From: Sulfurovum sp.
GTDB taxonomy: Bacteria; Campylobacterota; Campylobacteria; Campylobacterales; Sulfurovaceae
Direction: 5' to 3'
Assembly (NCBI GenBank): GCA_020721385.1
Contig: DYMW01000051.1
Coordinates: 2,445 to 8,397, forward strand
DNA length: 5,953 bases
Positions within the stretch are counted from its first letter, which is position 1. Each line of letters starts with the position of its first letter. The notes below the pieces were generated by a model. It was given only the letters and a program-made list of their open reading frames with translations. It was not told the origin of the DNA and made no database searches. Shown here piece after piece: positions 1 through 5,932 of the stretch. Both the position numbers and the translations under genes were made by a program.

Positions 1-46
1 AAAGAGTAATCTTCCTTACTTGGCTCTATTCCTAAGCTTTTTGGGA
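1..46 (-). other. Possible -1 frame continuation of the polymerase gene across an A5 run
   Basis: Just before the polymerase stop, the coding strand reads TCC CAA AAA GCT TAG, with five A's at 38-42. The zero frame stops at 32-34 and again at 26-28. The +1 frame stops at 16-18. Only the -1 frame is open to the window edge, giving SLGIEPSKEDYS after the A-run, a hydrophilic stretch that would suit a continued protein. One extra A in the run, or a -1 ribosomal slip, would join the two frames. The run is not a canonical slippery heptamer: the A-site AAA re-pairs perfectly after a -1 slip, but the P-site CAA to CCA does not. Since a working family A polymerase needs the missing motifs B and C, some continuation to the left is expected. 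Only about a dozen codons are visible, so the evidence is limited. Confidence 0.45.
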
Positions 47-2041
47 TTGAAGCAATATTGCCAGTTCAGTAACAGTCAGTACCTGTCCTGTCCCATCCAT
101 GACAGTATCTGTTCCCTTAAGGTAGTAGGTATCTTCTCCTATGGTAACTTTGAATGTTTCTTCACTTGGCTCAGCTTGTCTAACCTTATCATACCAATGC
201 TCTGTACCATCTGCATAAGCGTATGTGCGCAAACAATGACCATCGTAGCCATCCAAGTATATCTGTAGCTTACTAGGGTCTTTAGTGGTTAGGGCTGAAA
301 TACGATCTTCCAAGGCGTCTGCGTCTATGCCTATCAGCAATTTTCCCGGTGGAGCACGGAAGCATGATTTGATCAATTCACCCCATTGAGAACCAGAGGG
401 CAAGTTGGTTAAGTTGGGTTCTTTGCTGGATAGCCTCCCTGATACTGTACCTCCTAAAGTGAATGAGCCATACAAGTAATGCCAGCCGTCTTCTGCTAAA
501 ACAGCTTTTTCCAGTGCTGGGATAAATGTACCAAGTATCTTGTCTACGCCTTTCAGGGCTAACAAACAGTCCAGTAAGTCCAGTACATACTTGTCTACTG
601 AATGGTTCTTCAATGCCTCCAAAGTGTCACCATCTGCACTGGGCTGTTTAGTGTCAGTGTAGTTAATGATTGGTAAAGCAAGGAATTTGTAAAGTAACTG
701 CTGTAACTGTACTGGGCTATTGAAGTTAAACACTTCAATAGCATCAGCTAAGGTTACCCGTTTCACCTTCAATTCAGTATTACGCTTGGCTACCCATTGC
801 ATGTTGAGTTGCTCAGTGAACTCTGTGATTACAGGGTTAATGAGAAGACGTTCTAAGGAGGAATCGTACAAAAGCTTTAGCTGAACTTTAGCTATCTGCA
901 CTTGTTTGGCATCTACAGGCATACCTGTTAGCTGCATTTGAACAACATCAATAATGGCAGGACGGAATATTTCCTCGTAGATTTCTAGCTGTTGGTCAGA
1001 GATCATTTTGTCCCAGTACTTGTCTTTTACGTACCAAGTAGCTGCGGCATCTGTAAGGTTGTACTCTAATAACTTATCTGGAGGTATAAGGCTAATATCG
1101 TGAATATCCTCTCCCATCCCCCAATTACCTGCAAATTCTCTCGCTTGATCTTTCAAGGATAACGAGACTCTGCTGCAAGAATTTGTTGCTAGGTAAGTAA
1201 TGATCTTAGCGCAATGAAATTTACGAGTAAGAACTTTCAGACCATAGAGTAAGCCTTCAGTATCTCGCAGACCATTCATGAATAACTGGTAGACCAAGAT
1301 GTAAATATCAAAACTGGCATTGTAGTAAATAGCTGTATCATCATATTGTTCAAAGAACTCCTTCAGTAATTTTCTTACTGGTTCATTTCTTTGGGTACGA
1401 GAAGGGTCTACTAAAAAACATACTCCTGAGTGTTGATCAGTAGAGAATGAGATGGAACCAATACCAGAATCGTAATGCTTCAGTGAGAAAGTTTCTAAGT
1501 CGATAGTAAGAGCCTTATGCTTAAGATTTTCCAACGCAGCAGCAATCTCTTCTACCGTTTGAGGATACAGAGTATTCTTCAATACTCCTTCTCCGGGTAG
1601 TACATAGTTGCCCTGAGCATGGTCAACGACAGTACTTATGGCTGTATTGATCTTGGTTCTAATTTCAGTAGGGTTATAGAAAATCTGGTCTACACTAGGA
1701 CAGTAAACCAATTTGGTGTCAGTGAGAGTAGAGTCGAATATGCATCCCGAAGTCTCACTTACCTTAGCTACTTTCACTAATGCTTTGAAGTATTTGGCAT
1801 CAGTGACGATAAGGTATTTGGTCTTAAACTCTAACAAGCTGGGTAGTATTTCTGAGGTAAAGTGTTCTCTCAGTACTGTGACTGTAGCTTTGATAGTGGG
1901 ATTCTGTCCGATAGAGAGGCAGAGCAATTCTGGCTTAATTGCACTGAATGCCTCCTCTATCTCATTCACCCGCAGTACATTAGTGAGCAGTACATACGGG
2001 TACTCGTTTTGTAGCTGTGGGGTGAATATCAGATAGCTCAT
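32..2041 (-). CDS. Family A phage DNA polymerase with 3'-5' exonuclease, frame ends before motifs B and C
   Basis: Replicative DNA polymerase of the Pol I family. Residues 1 to about 160 form an N-terminal region I cannot assign. The proofreading exonuclease follows: Exo I DLET (D181, E183), Exo II NASFD (D245) and Exo III YNLTD (Y327, D331), so all the metal-binding acidic residues are present. The polymerase part shows SGRLSS..PNLTNLP (534-548) and motif A around D573, E578 and R580 (DADALEDR), followed by DGYDGHCLRTYAY. Motif B (R-x3-K-x7-YG) and motif C (HDE) are absent because the frame meets TAG at 32-34. The 669 residues are therefore short of the roughly 850-900 expected for N4-like polymerases. 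The start is ATG at 2039-2041, with AAGGAG 8 bases upstream (2050-2055), 3 bases after the preceding gene. Family assignment is secure. Whether the gene is frameshifted, split or interrupted by an intron cannot be decided here. Confidence 0.93.
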   Translation of the reverse strand: MSYLIFTPQLQNEYPYVLLTNVLRVNEIEEAFSAIKPELLCLSIGQNPTIKATVTVLREHFTSEILPSLLEFKTKYLIVTDAKYFKALVKVAKVSETSGCIFDSTLTDTKLVYCPSVDQIFYNPTEIRTKINTAISTVVDHAQGNYVLPGEGVLKNTLYPQTVEEIAAALENLKHKALTIDLETFSLKHYDSGIGSISFSTDQHSGVCFLVDPSRTQRNEPVRKLLKEFFEQYDDTAIYYNASFDIYILVYQLFMNGLRDTEGLLYGLKVLTRKFHCAKIITYLATNSCSRVSLSLKDQAREFAGNWGMGEDIHDISLIPPDKLLEYNLTDAAATWYVKDKYWDKMISDQQLEIYEEIFRPAIIDVVQMQLTGMPVDAKQVQIAKVQLKLLYDSSLERLLINPVITEFTEQLNMQWVAKRNTELKVKRVTLADAIEVFNFNSPVQLQQLLYKFLALPIINYTDTKQPSADGDTLEALKNHSVDKYVLDLLDCLLALKGVDKILGTFIPALEKAVLAEDGWHYLYGSFTLGGTVSGRLSSKEPNLTNLPSGSQWGELIKSCFRAPPGKLLIGIDADALEDRISALTTKDPSKLQIYLDGYDGHCLRTYAYADGTEHWYDKVRQAEPSEETFKVTIGEDTYYLKGTDTVMDGTGQVLTVTELAILLQSQKA

Positions 2042-2044
2042 AAG

Positions 2045-2509
2045 CTAGTCTCCTTCTATTAGTTTTAACATTTGATAGGTACGTAAAATATCTACCGCTT
2101 TCTCTACTTGCTTTTGCATACGAGGGTCGTCTGCAAAAATCTCATATGGGAGGAGGATTCTAGTGTACCTCCTGTAAGTAGGTAGCACATCTCTCAGAAC
2201 ACAATCTGGTAACGCATCTGCTAAGTCCTGTTCGATCTCACAATGGATAGCAAGAGTACTGAGTACTTGCTTGCAGTACCGAATGTTTGTATTCAGTGCA
2301 GCAGCATCTACATCGTATTGTCTGGCTGGTTCAATGAGGTGATCTGGAATGTTCTTTACGTAACTGAGCCGTAAATCAAGGAAATTGATAGGCAAGTTAA
2401 TATACGTTGGAACTTTTAAACGAATCACATTTAACCGAGTGTACAACTGTGTCCTAGCATGTTTAGTAGCCTCATGAACTACAGTTTCAATTTCATAGGT
2501 AAAGTTCAT
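2045..2509 (-). CDS. Hypothetical phage protein between helicase and DNA polymerase (N4 gp38 position)
   Basis: A 154-aa protein of unknown function. It starts 5 bases after the helicase stop and ends 3 bases before the polymerase start, so it is almost certainly co-translated with both. I chose ATG at 2507-2509. A longer version would use TTG at 2531-2533 (162 aa, overlapping the end of the helicase gene), but AAGGA at 2520-2524 sits 10 bases before the ATG and would lie inside that extension. The sequence is soluble-looking, with no signal or membrane segment. It has a middle stretch NLPINFLDLRLSYV, a conserved-looking LPDCVLRDVLPTYRRYTR and a charged helical C-terminus (KQVEKAVDILRTYQMLKL). 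The place between a Dda-like helicase and the polymerase is that of N4 gp38, which suggests a replication-associated accessory protein. That role is inference from position only. Confidence 0.82.
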   Translation of the reverse strand: MNFTYEIETVVHEATKHARTQLYTRLNVIRLKVPTYINLPINFLDLRLSYVKNIPDHLIEPARQYDVDAAALNTNIRYCKQVLSTLAIHCEIEQDLADALPDCVLRDVLPTYRRYTRILLPYEIFADDPRMQKQVEKAVDILRTYQMLKLIEGD

Positions 2510-2514
2510 GATGA

Positions 2515-3900
2515 TTACATCCTTGGTGAGCAAGTAACTTCTTCTACTAAAGAACGGTATCTGAGTGGAATGGAACCATACAGAACAACTCTTTCGCTTG
2601 CGCGAGTCATAGCTACATACAGTAGTCTGGCTAACGTATCCTTATTCTTGCAGGAACATAAGTCAGCCATGTCTACAAAAATTGTTGGGATGGTAATTCC
2701 CTGCAATTTGTATGTAGTCATTGCATACGGTAAGCGTAAATCAAGAAATTCCTTTTTCAGAGCAAAATACGATTTCCAATTCTTGGTTGCAGCTAAGTAC
2801 TTCATAGTTGAAAAATAATGGTTTATGTCGACTGGAATAGAAACCTCACGCTGGTATTTGCCTCCAACTATTATGGCATTCCTGTAGGGAATCCCCATAA
2901 CTATCCCACCTTCTTCAATTGGCTTGGTGTCCTGAAAGTATTTCTCTTGAGTACCACCAAGATACTGAACTTTAACAAGAGTTCCTACAGGGAAACGAGA
3001 TACACCAGAATTGTTTACTACCAACTTATCCCCTACAGATATTTCAGGAGGTTTACCTTGGATGTGCCGAATGAATGAATTGATTTCTCTGGAACGAGCA
3101 TCTGTGTATGTTGCCACCTTGGTTGTGTCAGGTGCAGTTTGAAATGCCGCAGTAATTGCTACTTGTGCTTCGTCCTCAGAGAGCCAATCAATAACACTGG
3201 GTACTAAGGTAATTTTGCTAAAGCTTCTAGTGTCTACTCCTTCTTCTAACTGAGCGTATAACGCTTGTAGGGCAGGATGATTTGTACGTCTAGTAGTCGT
3301 GAGACAGTAGGTATTTGGTTGATAGAATGCAGTAGTCATAGTTCCCTTAACTGGAAGTAACTGACGTTTATCTCCTACTAAGAGTAATTTGCTAGTAGGA
3401 GCTAAATGTTTCATGACCATCCGTTTAATGACACCATCTAACTGAGATGCTTCGTCAATGATTACCAATGTGTTTTCTAAACCAAATGTGGGAATATCAT
3501 CTGACATTGAGAATATACCTGTATTACCTGTGTTGTAGTCATCTTCTACCTTAAAGCCAAAGAAGCTGTGAACTGTCTTAATTGGTAGTATTGAGGTATA
3601 CCCAGTACTCATTAAGTTAATGAAGCTTTGTGGGAGACTAGTAGTTAACTTACTTTCTAATTCATTAGCCGCTGAGTTAGTTGTAGCCAGTACAACAATA
3701 TTTTTAATCTGAACAGGTAATCCCATCAATTTACAAATGTTTTCACATTTGGGCAGTAAGTTTTGTACGATGTAAGTGATAAGAACTGACTTACCAGTCC
3801 CACTCCCGCCAGAAATACATTTGGTATCTTGACCATCGAACATGAATTCCATGACGGAATCAAATGCCTCTAACTGATCACCTTGGAGTGAATAACTCAT
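2515..3900 (-). CDS. SF1B DNA helicase, Dda/RecD2-like
   Basis: ATP-dependent 5'-3' type DNA helicase of superfamily 1B, expected to unwind DNA or clear proteins at the phage replication fork. Motifs in order: Q-motif LQGDQLEAF (5-13), Walker A GGSGTGKS (31-38, K37), motif Ia LATTNSAANEL (71-81), Ib TVHSFFGF (109-116), Walker B VIIDEASQLD (146-155, D149 and E150), motif III LLLVGDKRQLLPV (172-184), motif IV around TTTRRTN (201-207), motif V TTYKLQG (395-401) and motif VI LLYVAMTRA (426-434, R433). The TTYKLQG and YVAMTRA pair is typical of Dda and RecD2 proteins. The length of 461 aa is close to T4 Dda (439 aa). ATG at 3898-3900 is preceded by AGAGGT (3909-3914) at 8 bases. It is the first gene of its unit, after a terminator and a GTTC-N6-GAAC hairpin. 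Its gene order with the following protein and polymerase matches N4-like phages. Confidence 0.93.
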   Translation of the reverse strand: MSYSLQGDQLEAFDSVMEFMFDGQDTKCISGGSGTGKSVLITYIVQNLLPKCENICKLMGLPVQIKNIVVLATTNSAANELESKLTTSLPQSFINLMSTGYTSILPIKTVHSFFGFKVEDDYNTGNTGIFSMSDDIPTFGLENTLVIIDEASQLDGVIKRMVMKHLAPTSKLLLVGDKRQLLPVKGTMTTAFYQPNTYCLTTTRRTNHPALQALYAQLEEGVDTRSFSKITLVPSVIDWLSEDEAQVAITAAFQTAPDTTKVATYTDARSREINSFIRHIQGKPPEISVGDKLVVNNSGVSRFPVGTLVKVQYLGGTQEKYFQDTKPIEEGGIVMGIPYRNAIIVGGKYQREVSIPVDINHYFSTMKYLAATKNWKSYFALKKEFLDLRLPYAMTTYKLQGITIPTIFVDMADLCSCKNKDTLARLLYVAMTRASERVVLYGSIPLRYRSLVEEVTCSPRM

Positions 3901-3907
3901 AAACTTT

Positions 3908-3944
3908 TACCTCTGTTTTTGCCTGTAAACTGGAAAAATTATTT
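3908..3944 (-). promoter_or_regulatory. Leader of helicase gene with AAATAA and AAACAGAGGTA elements
   Basis: On the minus strand this leader carries AAATAA (3939-3944) shortly after the GTTC-N6-GAAC hairpin, and AAACAGAGGTA (3908-3918), which contains the ribosome binding site AGAGGT. Both elements recur in the leader of the 79-aa gene (4504-4518). A further weak 5-bp hairpin, GGAAA/TTTCC, spans 3932-3946. The ribosome binding role of AGAGGT is well supported by spacing. Any promoter role of AAATAA is speculation. Confidence 0.5.
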
Positions 3945-3946
3945 CC

Positions 3947-3966
3947 TTGGTTCGGTGAAGAACCAA
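3947..3966 (-). promoter_or_regulatory. GTTC-N6-GAAC hairpin upstream of helicase unit
   Basis: A dyad with a 7-bp stem (TTGGTTC 3947-3953 against GAACCAA 3960-3966) and a 6-base loop. The core GTTC-N6-GAAC is at 3950-3963, 49 bases before the helicase ATG. Its outer bases overlap the T-tract of the terminator just upstream in the direction of transcription. The same core lies before the other two units (4523-4536 and 5933-5946). It could be a phage polymerase promoter element, an operator, or an RNA processing hairpin; the sequence does not say which. Confidence 0.6.
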
Positions 3967-3995
3967 AAAAAAAACCCACTATGGTTAAGTGGGTT
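3965..3995 (-). terminator. Intrinsic terminator after the 81-aa gene
   Basis: On the minus strand, AACCCACT (3988-3995) pairs with AGTGGGTT (3973-3980) to give an 8-bp stem with a 7-base loop. It is followed by an uninterrupted run of T's, seen as A's at 3965-3974. It starts 12 bases after the stop of the 81-aa gene and closes the small two-gene unit before the helicase operon. Confidence 0.92.
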
Positions 3996-4007
3996 AATGT
4001 GCTGAGA

Positions 4008-4253
4008 CTAAGTAGTTGGATGATTTTCCAAAAGTTTTTGAATAAACGGTTTGGCAGGTTTAATGGTTTTACCTTTCCACAGACAGGTATTAGTTGTGGG
4101 ATAGTAATCTAGTCTTGTCCCATCAATTTGCCTAGAGTAGTGATAACTGGTGTGAGAAGTCCAATCAGTAGGGTCAAACTCGTCTAAGCGTTTAGCCGCT
4201 AATTGTTTTTTATGATAGTTCATGTCATCAAAGTATTCTTTCATGTCTCCCAT
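4008..4253 (-). CDS. Small phage protein of unknown function, 81 aa
   Basis: I recognise no domain. The protein begins MGDMKEYFDDM and has a charged, probably helical N-terminal part (MKEYFDDMNYHKKQLAAKR). A C-terminal part follows with RLDYYPTTNTCLWKGK (47-62). The layout, an N-terminal M-x-DMKEYxxD and a later tyrosine- or tryptophan-rich 'xxYPxTxxxxxK' patch, is one I associate with short uncharacterised proteins of many phages; that link is from memory and untested. There is no signal or membrane segment. ATG at 4251-4253 lies 7 bases after the stop of the 79-aa gene, and AAGGAG at the end of that gene, 10 bases upstream, serves as ribosome binding site. An internal ATG at codon 4 is less likely because GGGAG lies too close to it. 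It ends just before an intrinsic terminator. Confidence 0.8.
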   Translation of the reverse strand: MGDMKEYFDDMNYHKKQLAAKRLDEFDPTDWTSHTSYHYSRQIDGTRLDYYPTTNTCLWKGKTIKPAKPFIQKLLENHPTT

Positions 4254-4260
4254 TGCAGTA

Positions 4261-4500
4261 TTACTCCTTGTTACTTGGGAAATAGGCTGGATCAGTTTTT
4301 ACAGTTTCCTCAATAATTCGGCTAGAAATTGTAGAGCCATCATAACAAAGTGCTCCTCCAATACCACTAAGAGAATATAACTCTCCCTGCTGAGAACAAG
4401 CAAACTTTGCTTTAGCTCGATACATTTCTGAATCCGAACAGTTTGTAACTATTAAAGCAGCAAACACCAGTATAGGGTGTCTATTTACTGCTCGTAACAT
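4261..4500 (-). CDS. Small protein with N-terminal hydrophobic segment, possibly exported, 79 aa
   Basis: Unknown function. The start MLRAVNRHPILVFAALIVTNC has basic residues (R3, R7) before a hydrophobic core (about 9-18), then C21. This resembles a signal peptide, perhaps of a lipoprotein. The lipobox would be V-T-N-C, however, and asparagine at -1 is not the usual G, A or S, so a lipoprotein is only possible. After cleavage about 59 residues remain, with C35 and C52 available for a disulfide and a glycine-rich SLSGIGGALCYDG segment between charged ends. ATG at 4498-4500 has AGAGGT (4505-4510) only 4 bases upstream, a tight spacing. An in-frame TAA shortly upstream rules out a longer form. 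It is first in a two-gene unit bracketed by terminators. Small exported phage proteins sometimes block superinfection, but nothing here shows that role. Confidence 0.78.
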   Translation of the reverse strand: MLRAVNRHPILVFAALIVTNCSDSEMYRAKAKFACSQQGELYSLSGIGGALCYDGSTISSRIIEETVKTDPAYFPSNKE

Positions 4501-4503
4501 AAG

Positions 4504-4518
4504 TACCTCTGTTTATTT
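4504..4518 (-). promoter_or_regulatory. Leader of the 79-aa gene, matching the helicase leader
   Basis: On the minus strand AAATAA (4513-4518) is followed by AAACAGAGGTA (4504-4514), the two overlapping by two bases. The 11-base second element is identical to 3908-3918 before the helicase. It includes the ribosome binding site AGAGGT 4 bases from the ATG. The identity suggests a duplicated or recombined intergenic cassette rather than chance Shine-Dalgarno similarity alone. Confidence 0.5.
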
Positions 4519-4520
4519 AC

Positions 4521-4538
4521 TGGTTCTAGCCAGAACCA
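4521..4538 (-). promoter_or_regulatory. GTTC-N6-GAAC hairpin upstream of the two-gene unit
   Basis: A perfect 7-bp inverted repeat, TGGTTCT (4521-4527) against AGAACCA (4532-4538), with a 4-base loop. The core GTTC-N6-GAAC is at 4523-4536, 22 bases before the ATG of the 79-aa gene. It follows the T-rich tail of the preceding terminator almost without a gap. It has the same core as the dyads at 3950-3963 and 5933-5946. Confidence 0.6.
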
Positions 4539-4540
4539 AA

Positions 4541-4575
4541 GAAACAAAATCCCACTAGCAATATCGCTAGTGGGA
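4541..4575 (-). terminator. Intrinsic terminator at the end of the transglycosylase unit
   Basis: On the minus strand TCCCACTAGC (4566-4575) pairs with GCTAGTGGGA (4550-4559) in a 10-bp perfect stem with a 6-base loop. It is followed by TTTTGTTTC. It lies just after the possible 13-aa reading frame and before the leader of the 79-aa gene. The stem contains GTGGG/CCCAC, as does the terminator at 3965-3995. Confidence 0.9.
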
Positions 4576-4582
4576 CTGTAGT

Positions 4583-4624
4583 TTAACTGAGGCTATCAGC
4601 TTCCTCTGCATCGTCTTCAGACAT
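4583..4624 (-). CDS. Possible 13-aa acidic peptide with good ribosome binding site
   Basis: A short frame encodes MSEDDAEEADSLS: six acidic residues, no basic ones. ATG at 4622-4624 has TAGGAG (4632-4637) 7 bases upstream, a near-ideal arrangement. The TAG of that site is itself the stop codon of the 115-aa gene, so the two would be translationally coupled. The TAA stop lies 7 bases before the terminator stem. It could be a real microprotein, the remnant of a longer gene whose end was lost, or a chance frame. The ribosome binding site and its fit in the 75-base gap before the terminator are the only support; no family is recognised. Confidence 0.45.
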   Translation of the reverse strand: MSEDDAEEADSLS

Positions 4625-4634
4625 TGCTTTGCTC

Positions 4635-4982
4635 CTAGTAAGGGGTTAATGGCATCAGAGTCTCTATCCACTGGTTACTAGGAAACTGTTCTCCATCTTT
4701 CCAGTACCAGATTCCAGCTCTGACATAGATACCTGCACCTAATGCGTTAAGACGATCTTTCGTAGTCCTAGTCTCGTATCCTGCATTAGAGATGTACAGC
4801 CTGTTAGAGCCGTTAGGTGATGCTGCAATTCTGCTACCAAACAAGTAAAGCACTGTACACTTTTTTGCAGGTACAGAGTTATTCGGAGAGAACATTTCCT
4901 GCTGGGTAAAAGTATTTGGTGAAAGAGTTTTGACGAATTCGTACTGCATAGCAGTACGAGTTTTTTGATTAATGACTTTCAT
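4635..4982 (-). CDS. Phage protein of unknown function, 115 aa
   Basis: A soluble-looking protein with no signal or membrane segment. Features seen: an N-terminal MKVINQKTRTAMQYEFV, a central strand-like VLYLFGSRIAASPNGS (44-59), then RLYISNAGYETRTTKDRLNAL (61-81) and a tryptophan-rich end (IWYWKDGEQFPSNQW, 91-105). The middle part, a FGSRIAA strand followed by a lysine-and-threonine TTKDRLN, is reminiscent of short uncharacterised phage proteins with a '(S/F)YxTxIA...TTKxxxN' layout. That comparison is from memory and untested. ATG at 4980-4982 has AAGGA (4989-4993) 6 bases upstream and lies 13 bases after the transglycosylase stop, so the two genes form one unit. No role in lysis is shown by the sequence itself. 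Confidence 0.82.
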   Translation of the reverse strand: MKVINQKTRTAMQYEFVKTLSPNTFTQQEMFSPNNSVPAKKCTVLYLFGSRIAASPNGSNRLYISNAGYETRTTKDRLNALGAGIYVRAGIWYWKDGEQFPSNQWIETLMPLTPY

Positions 4983-4995
4983 GGGGAGTCCTTAG

Positions 4996-5913
4996 TTATG
5001 AGAGTTTGCCTTGAGACAACAAGAAATTGTCGATATGGTAGTGTTTGGCTCGTTGCTCAAACAAATTCAAGTAAGCTTGAGCAACTTCTTGGTGAGTATA
5101 CATAGGACGTAATTGTGGAGTTTTGCCTATACCTTCAAAGTACTTATTCAACATTGACCTACTCATGTTTGAGCCAAGAACATGATTGAACTTACGCTTC
5201 TCACGAGCAGTTAAGACTGAACCAGTAGAGGCTTTTCTCACAATGACTAAACCAGATAGTCCAATCATGTGAGTGTAGTAAGTATTCTCTACTGTTGGCT
5301 CAATGCCTTTACTGATTAGTCCACGGCGATTATCTTTGGCAAGAGCTTTAGCAGCTTTAGCTGCTTTGATGGGGTGAAACGGATTATCCAGTTTGTAGAT
5401 ACGAGCAGTCTTACCTGTGAATTGCCATATACCCTTAGCACCTGTGAAACTTACTTGACGTAGACCATACTGAGATTCAGCACGAGCAACAAACAGTAAG
5501 TACTCTTGGTAGAAGGGGTCAGTAGTCACTTTAGCGATAGTACGTCTCACTTTCTGATAAGCACGTAAATGCCGTTTAGTGAGAGGACTTTTTTTAATCT
5601 CTTCTTTTGGTTCAGCTTCAGAAGATTTAGCAATGTAATCAGATATGCTGGTAGTAATTGCTGGATTAGCTTCAGGTGGCTTTTCCTTTTTAGGGGGAAT
5701 AGCCAACGGGATGAGATCAATTGAGGCAGCATTAATAGCAGTAACACTCTGTGTGTTATCTACAGCAGTTACAGCACATACTCCTGCGAGTAGTGCTATG
5801 CCAGAGTATTGACGAACTGGTAAGTCCCCAGTTACGGCTGCTCCAATGAAATCTGCTAGGGAAAGAGTTGTACCACCAATGGCTTCTAGGGCGGAATTGA
5901 TTGTGTGCTTCAT
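4996..5913 (-). CDS. SLT-fold lytic transglycosylase with N-terminal hydrophobic segment
   Basis: A peptidoglycan-cleaving enzyme of the soluble lytic transglycosylase fold. The catalytic domain starts near residue 130. The likely catalytic glutamate is E146 in FVARAESQYG (141-150). GAKGIWQF (158-165) is the second SLT motif, and YTHMIGLSG (213-221) stands where related enzymes have the Y-x-x-H-x-x-G type third motif. Residues 37-51 (SGIALLAGVCAVTAV) are hydrophobic and uncharged, rich in Ala, Gly and Val, and follow R34. Residues about 73-110 are a Pro/Lys/Glu-rich linker. A membrane-tethered, possibly signal-anchor, enzyme is likely but unproven. The C-terminal 80 residues are helical and charged. 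ATG at 5911-5913 has TAGGA 9 bases upstream (5923-5927). It is first in its unit, next to early/replication genes rather than a recognisable holin or structural block, so its stage of use is open. Confidence 0.85.
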   Translation of the reverse strand: MKHTINSALEAIGGTTLSLADFIGAAVTGDLPVRQYSGIALLAGVCAVTAVDNTQSVTAINAASIDLIPLAIPPKKEKPPEANPAITTSISDYIAKSSEAEPKEEIKKSPLTKRHLRAYQKVRRTIAKVTTDPFYQEYLLFVARAESQYGLRQVSFTGAKGIWQFTGKTARIYKLDNPFHPIKAAKAAKALAKDNRRGLISKGIEPTVENTYYTHMIGLSGLVIVRKASTGSVLTAREKRKFNHVLGSNMSRSMLNKYFEGIGKTPQLRPMYTHQEVAQAYLNLFEQRAKHYHIDNFLLSQGKLS

Positions 5914-5932
5914 GGGTTAACATCCTATGTTA

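Noticed and set aside
32..250. An intein or split intein at the end of the polymerase
   Set aside because: No intein start with Cys or Ser plus the usual N-terminal block, and no C-terminal HN pair, is visible. The strand-rich stretch reads as an insertion of the polymerase itself.
1348..1358. GTTC-AAA-GAAC, a 4-bp hairpin with a 3-base loop that recalls an N4 virion polymerase promoter
   Set aside because: It lies inside the polymerase exonuclease coding region, the stem is short, and it is not near a gene start. A chance dyad is more likely.
2510..2533. TTG start at 2531-2533 giving a 162-aa version of the small protein after the helicase
   Set aside because: The ATG at 2507-2509 has AAGGA upstream and starts 5 bases after the helicase stop. 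The TTG has no comparable ribosome binding site.
20..3078. Several plus-strand open frames of 82 to 119 codons (20-268, 1713-2036, 2459-2818, 2818-3078)
   Set aside because: Each lies opposite a minus-strand gene with clear motifs or tight operon spacing, and none encodes a recognisable protein. They are antisense shadows.
4438..4500. Lipoprotein signal on the 79-aa protein
   Set aside because: C21 follows a hydrophobic core, but the -1 residue is asparagine rather than Gly, Ala or Ser. I keep only 'possibly exported'.
5547..5747. A 66-codon leucine- and lysine-rich frame nested in the transglycosylase gene on the same strand, reminiscent of a small lysis peptide
   Set aside because: It starts with GTG without a visible ribosome binding site and lies over the low-complexity Ala/Pro/Lys/Glu linker. 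Its composition is explained by reading that linker in another frame.
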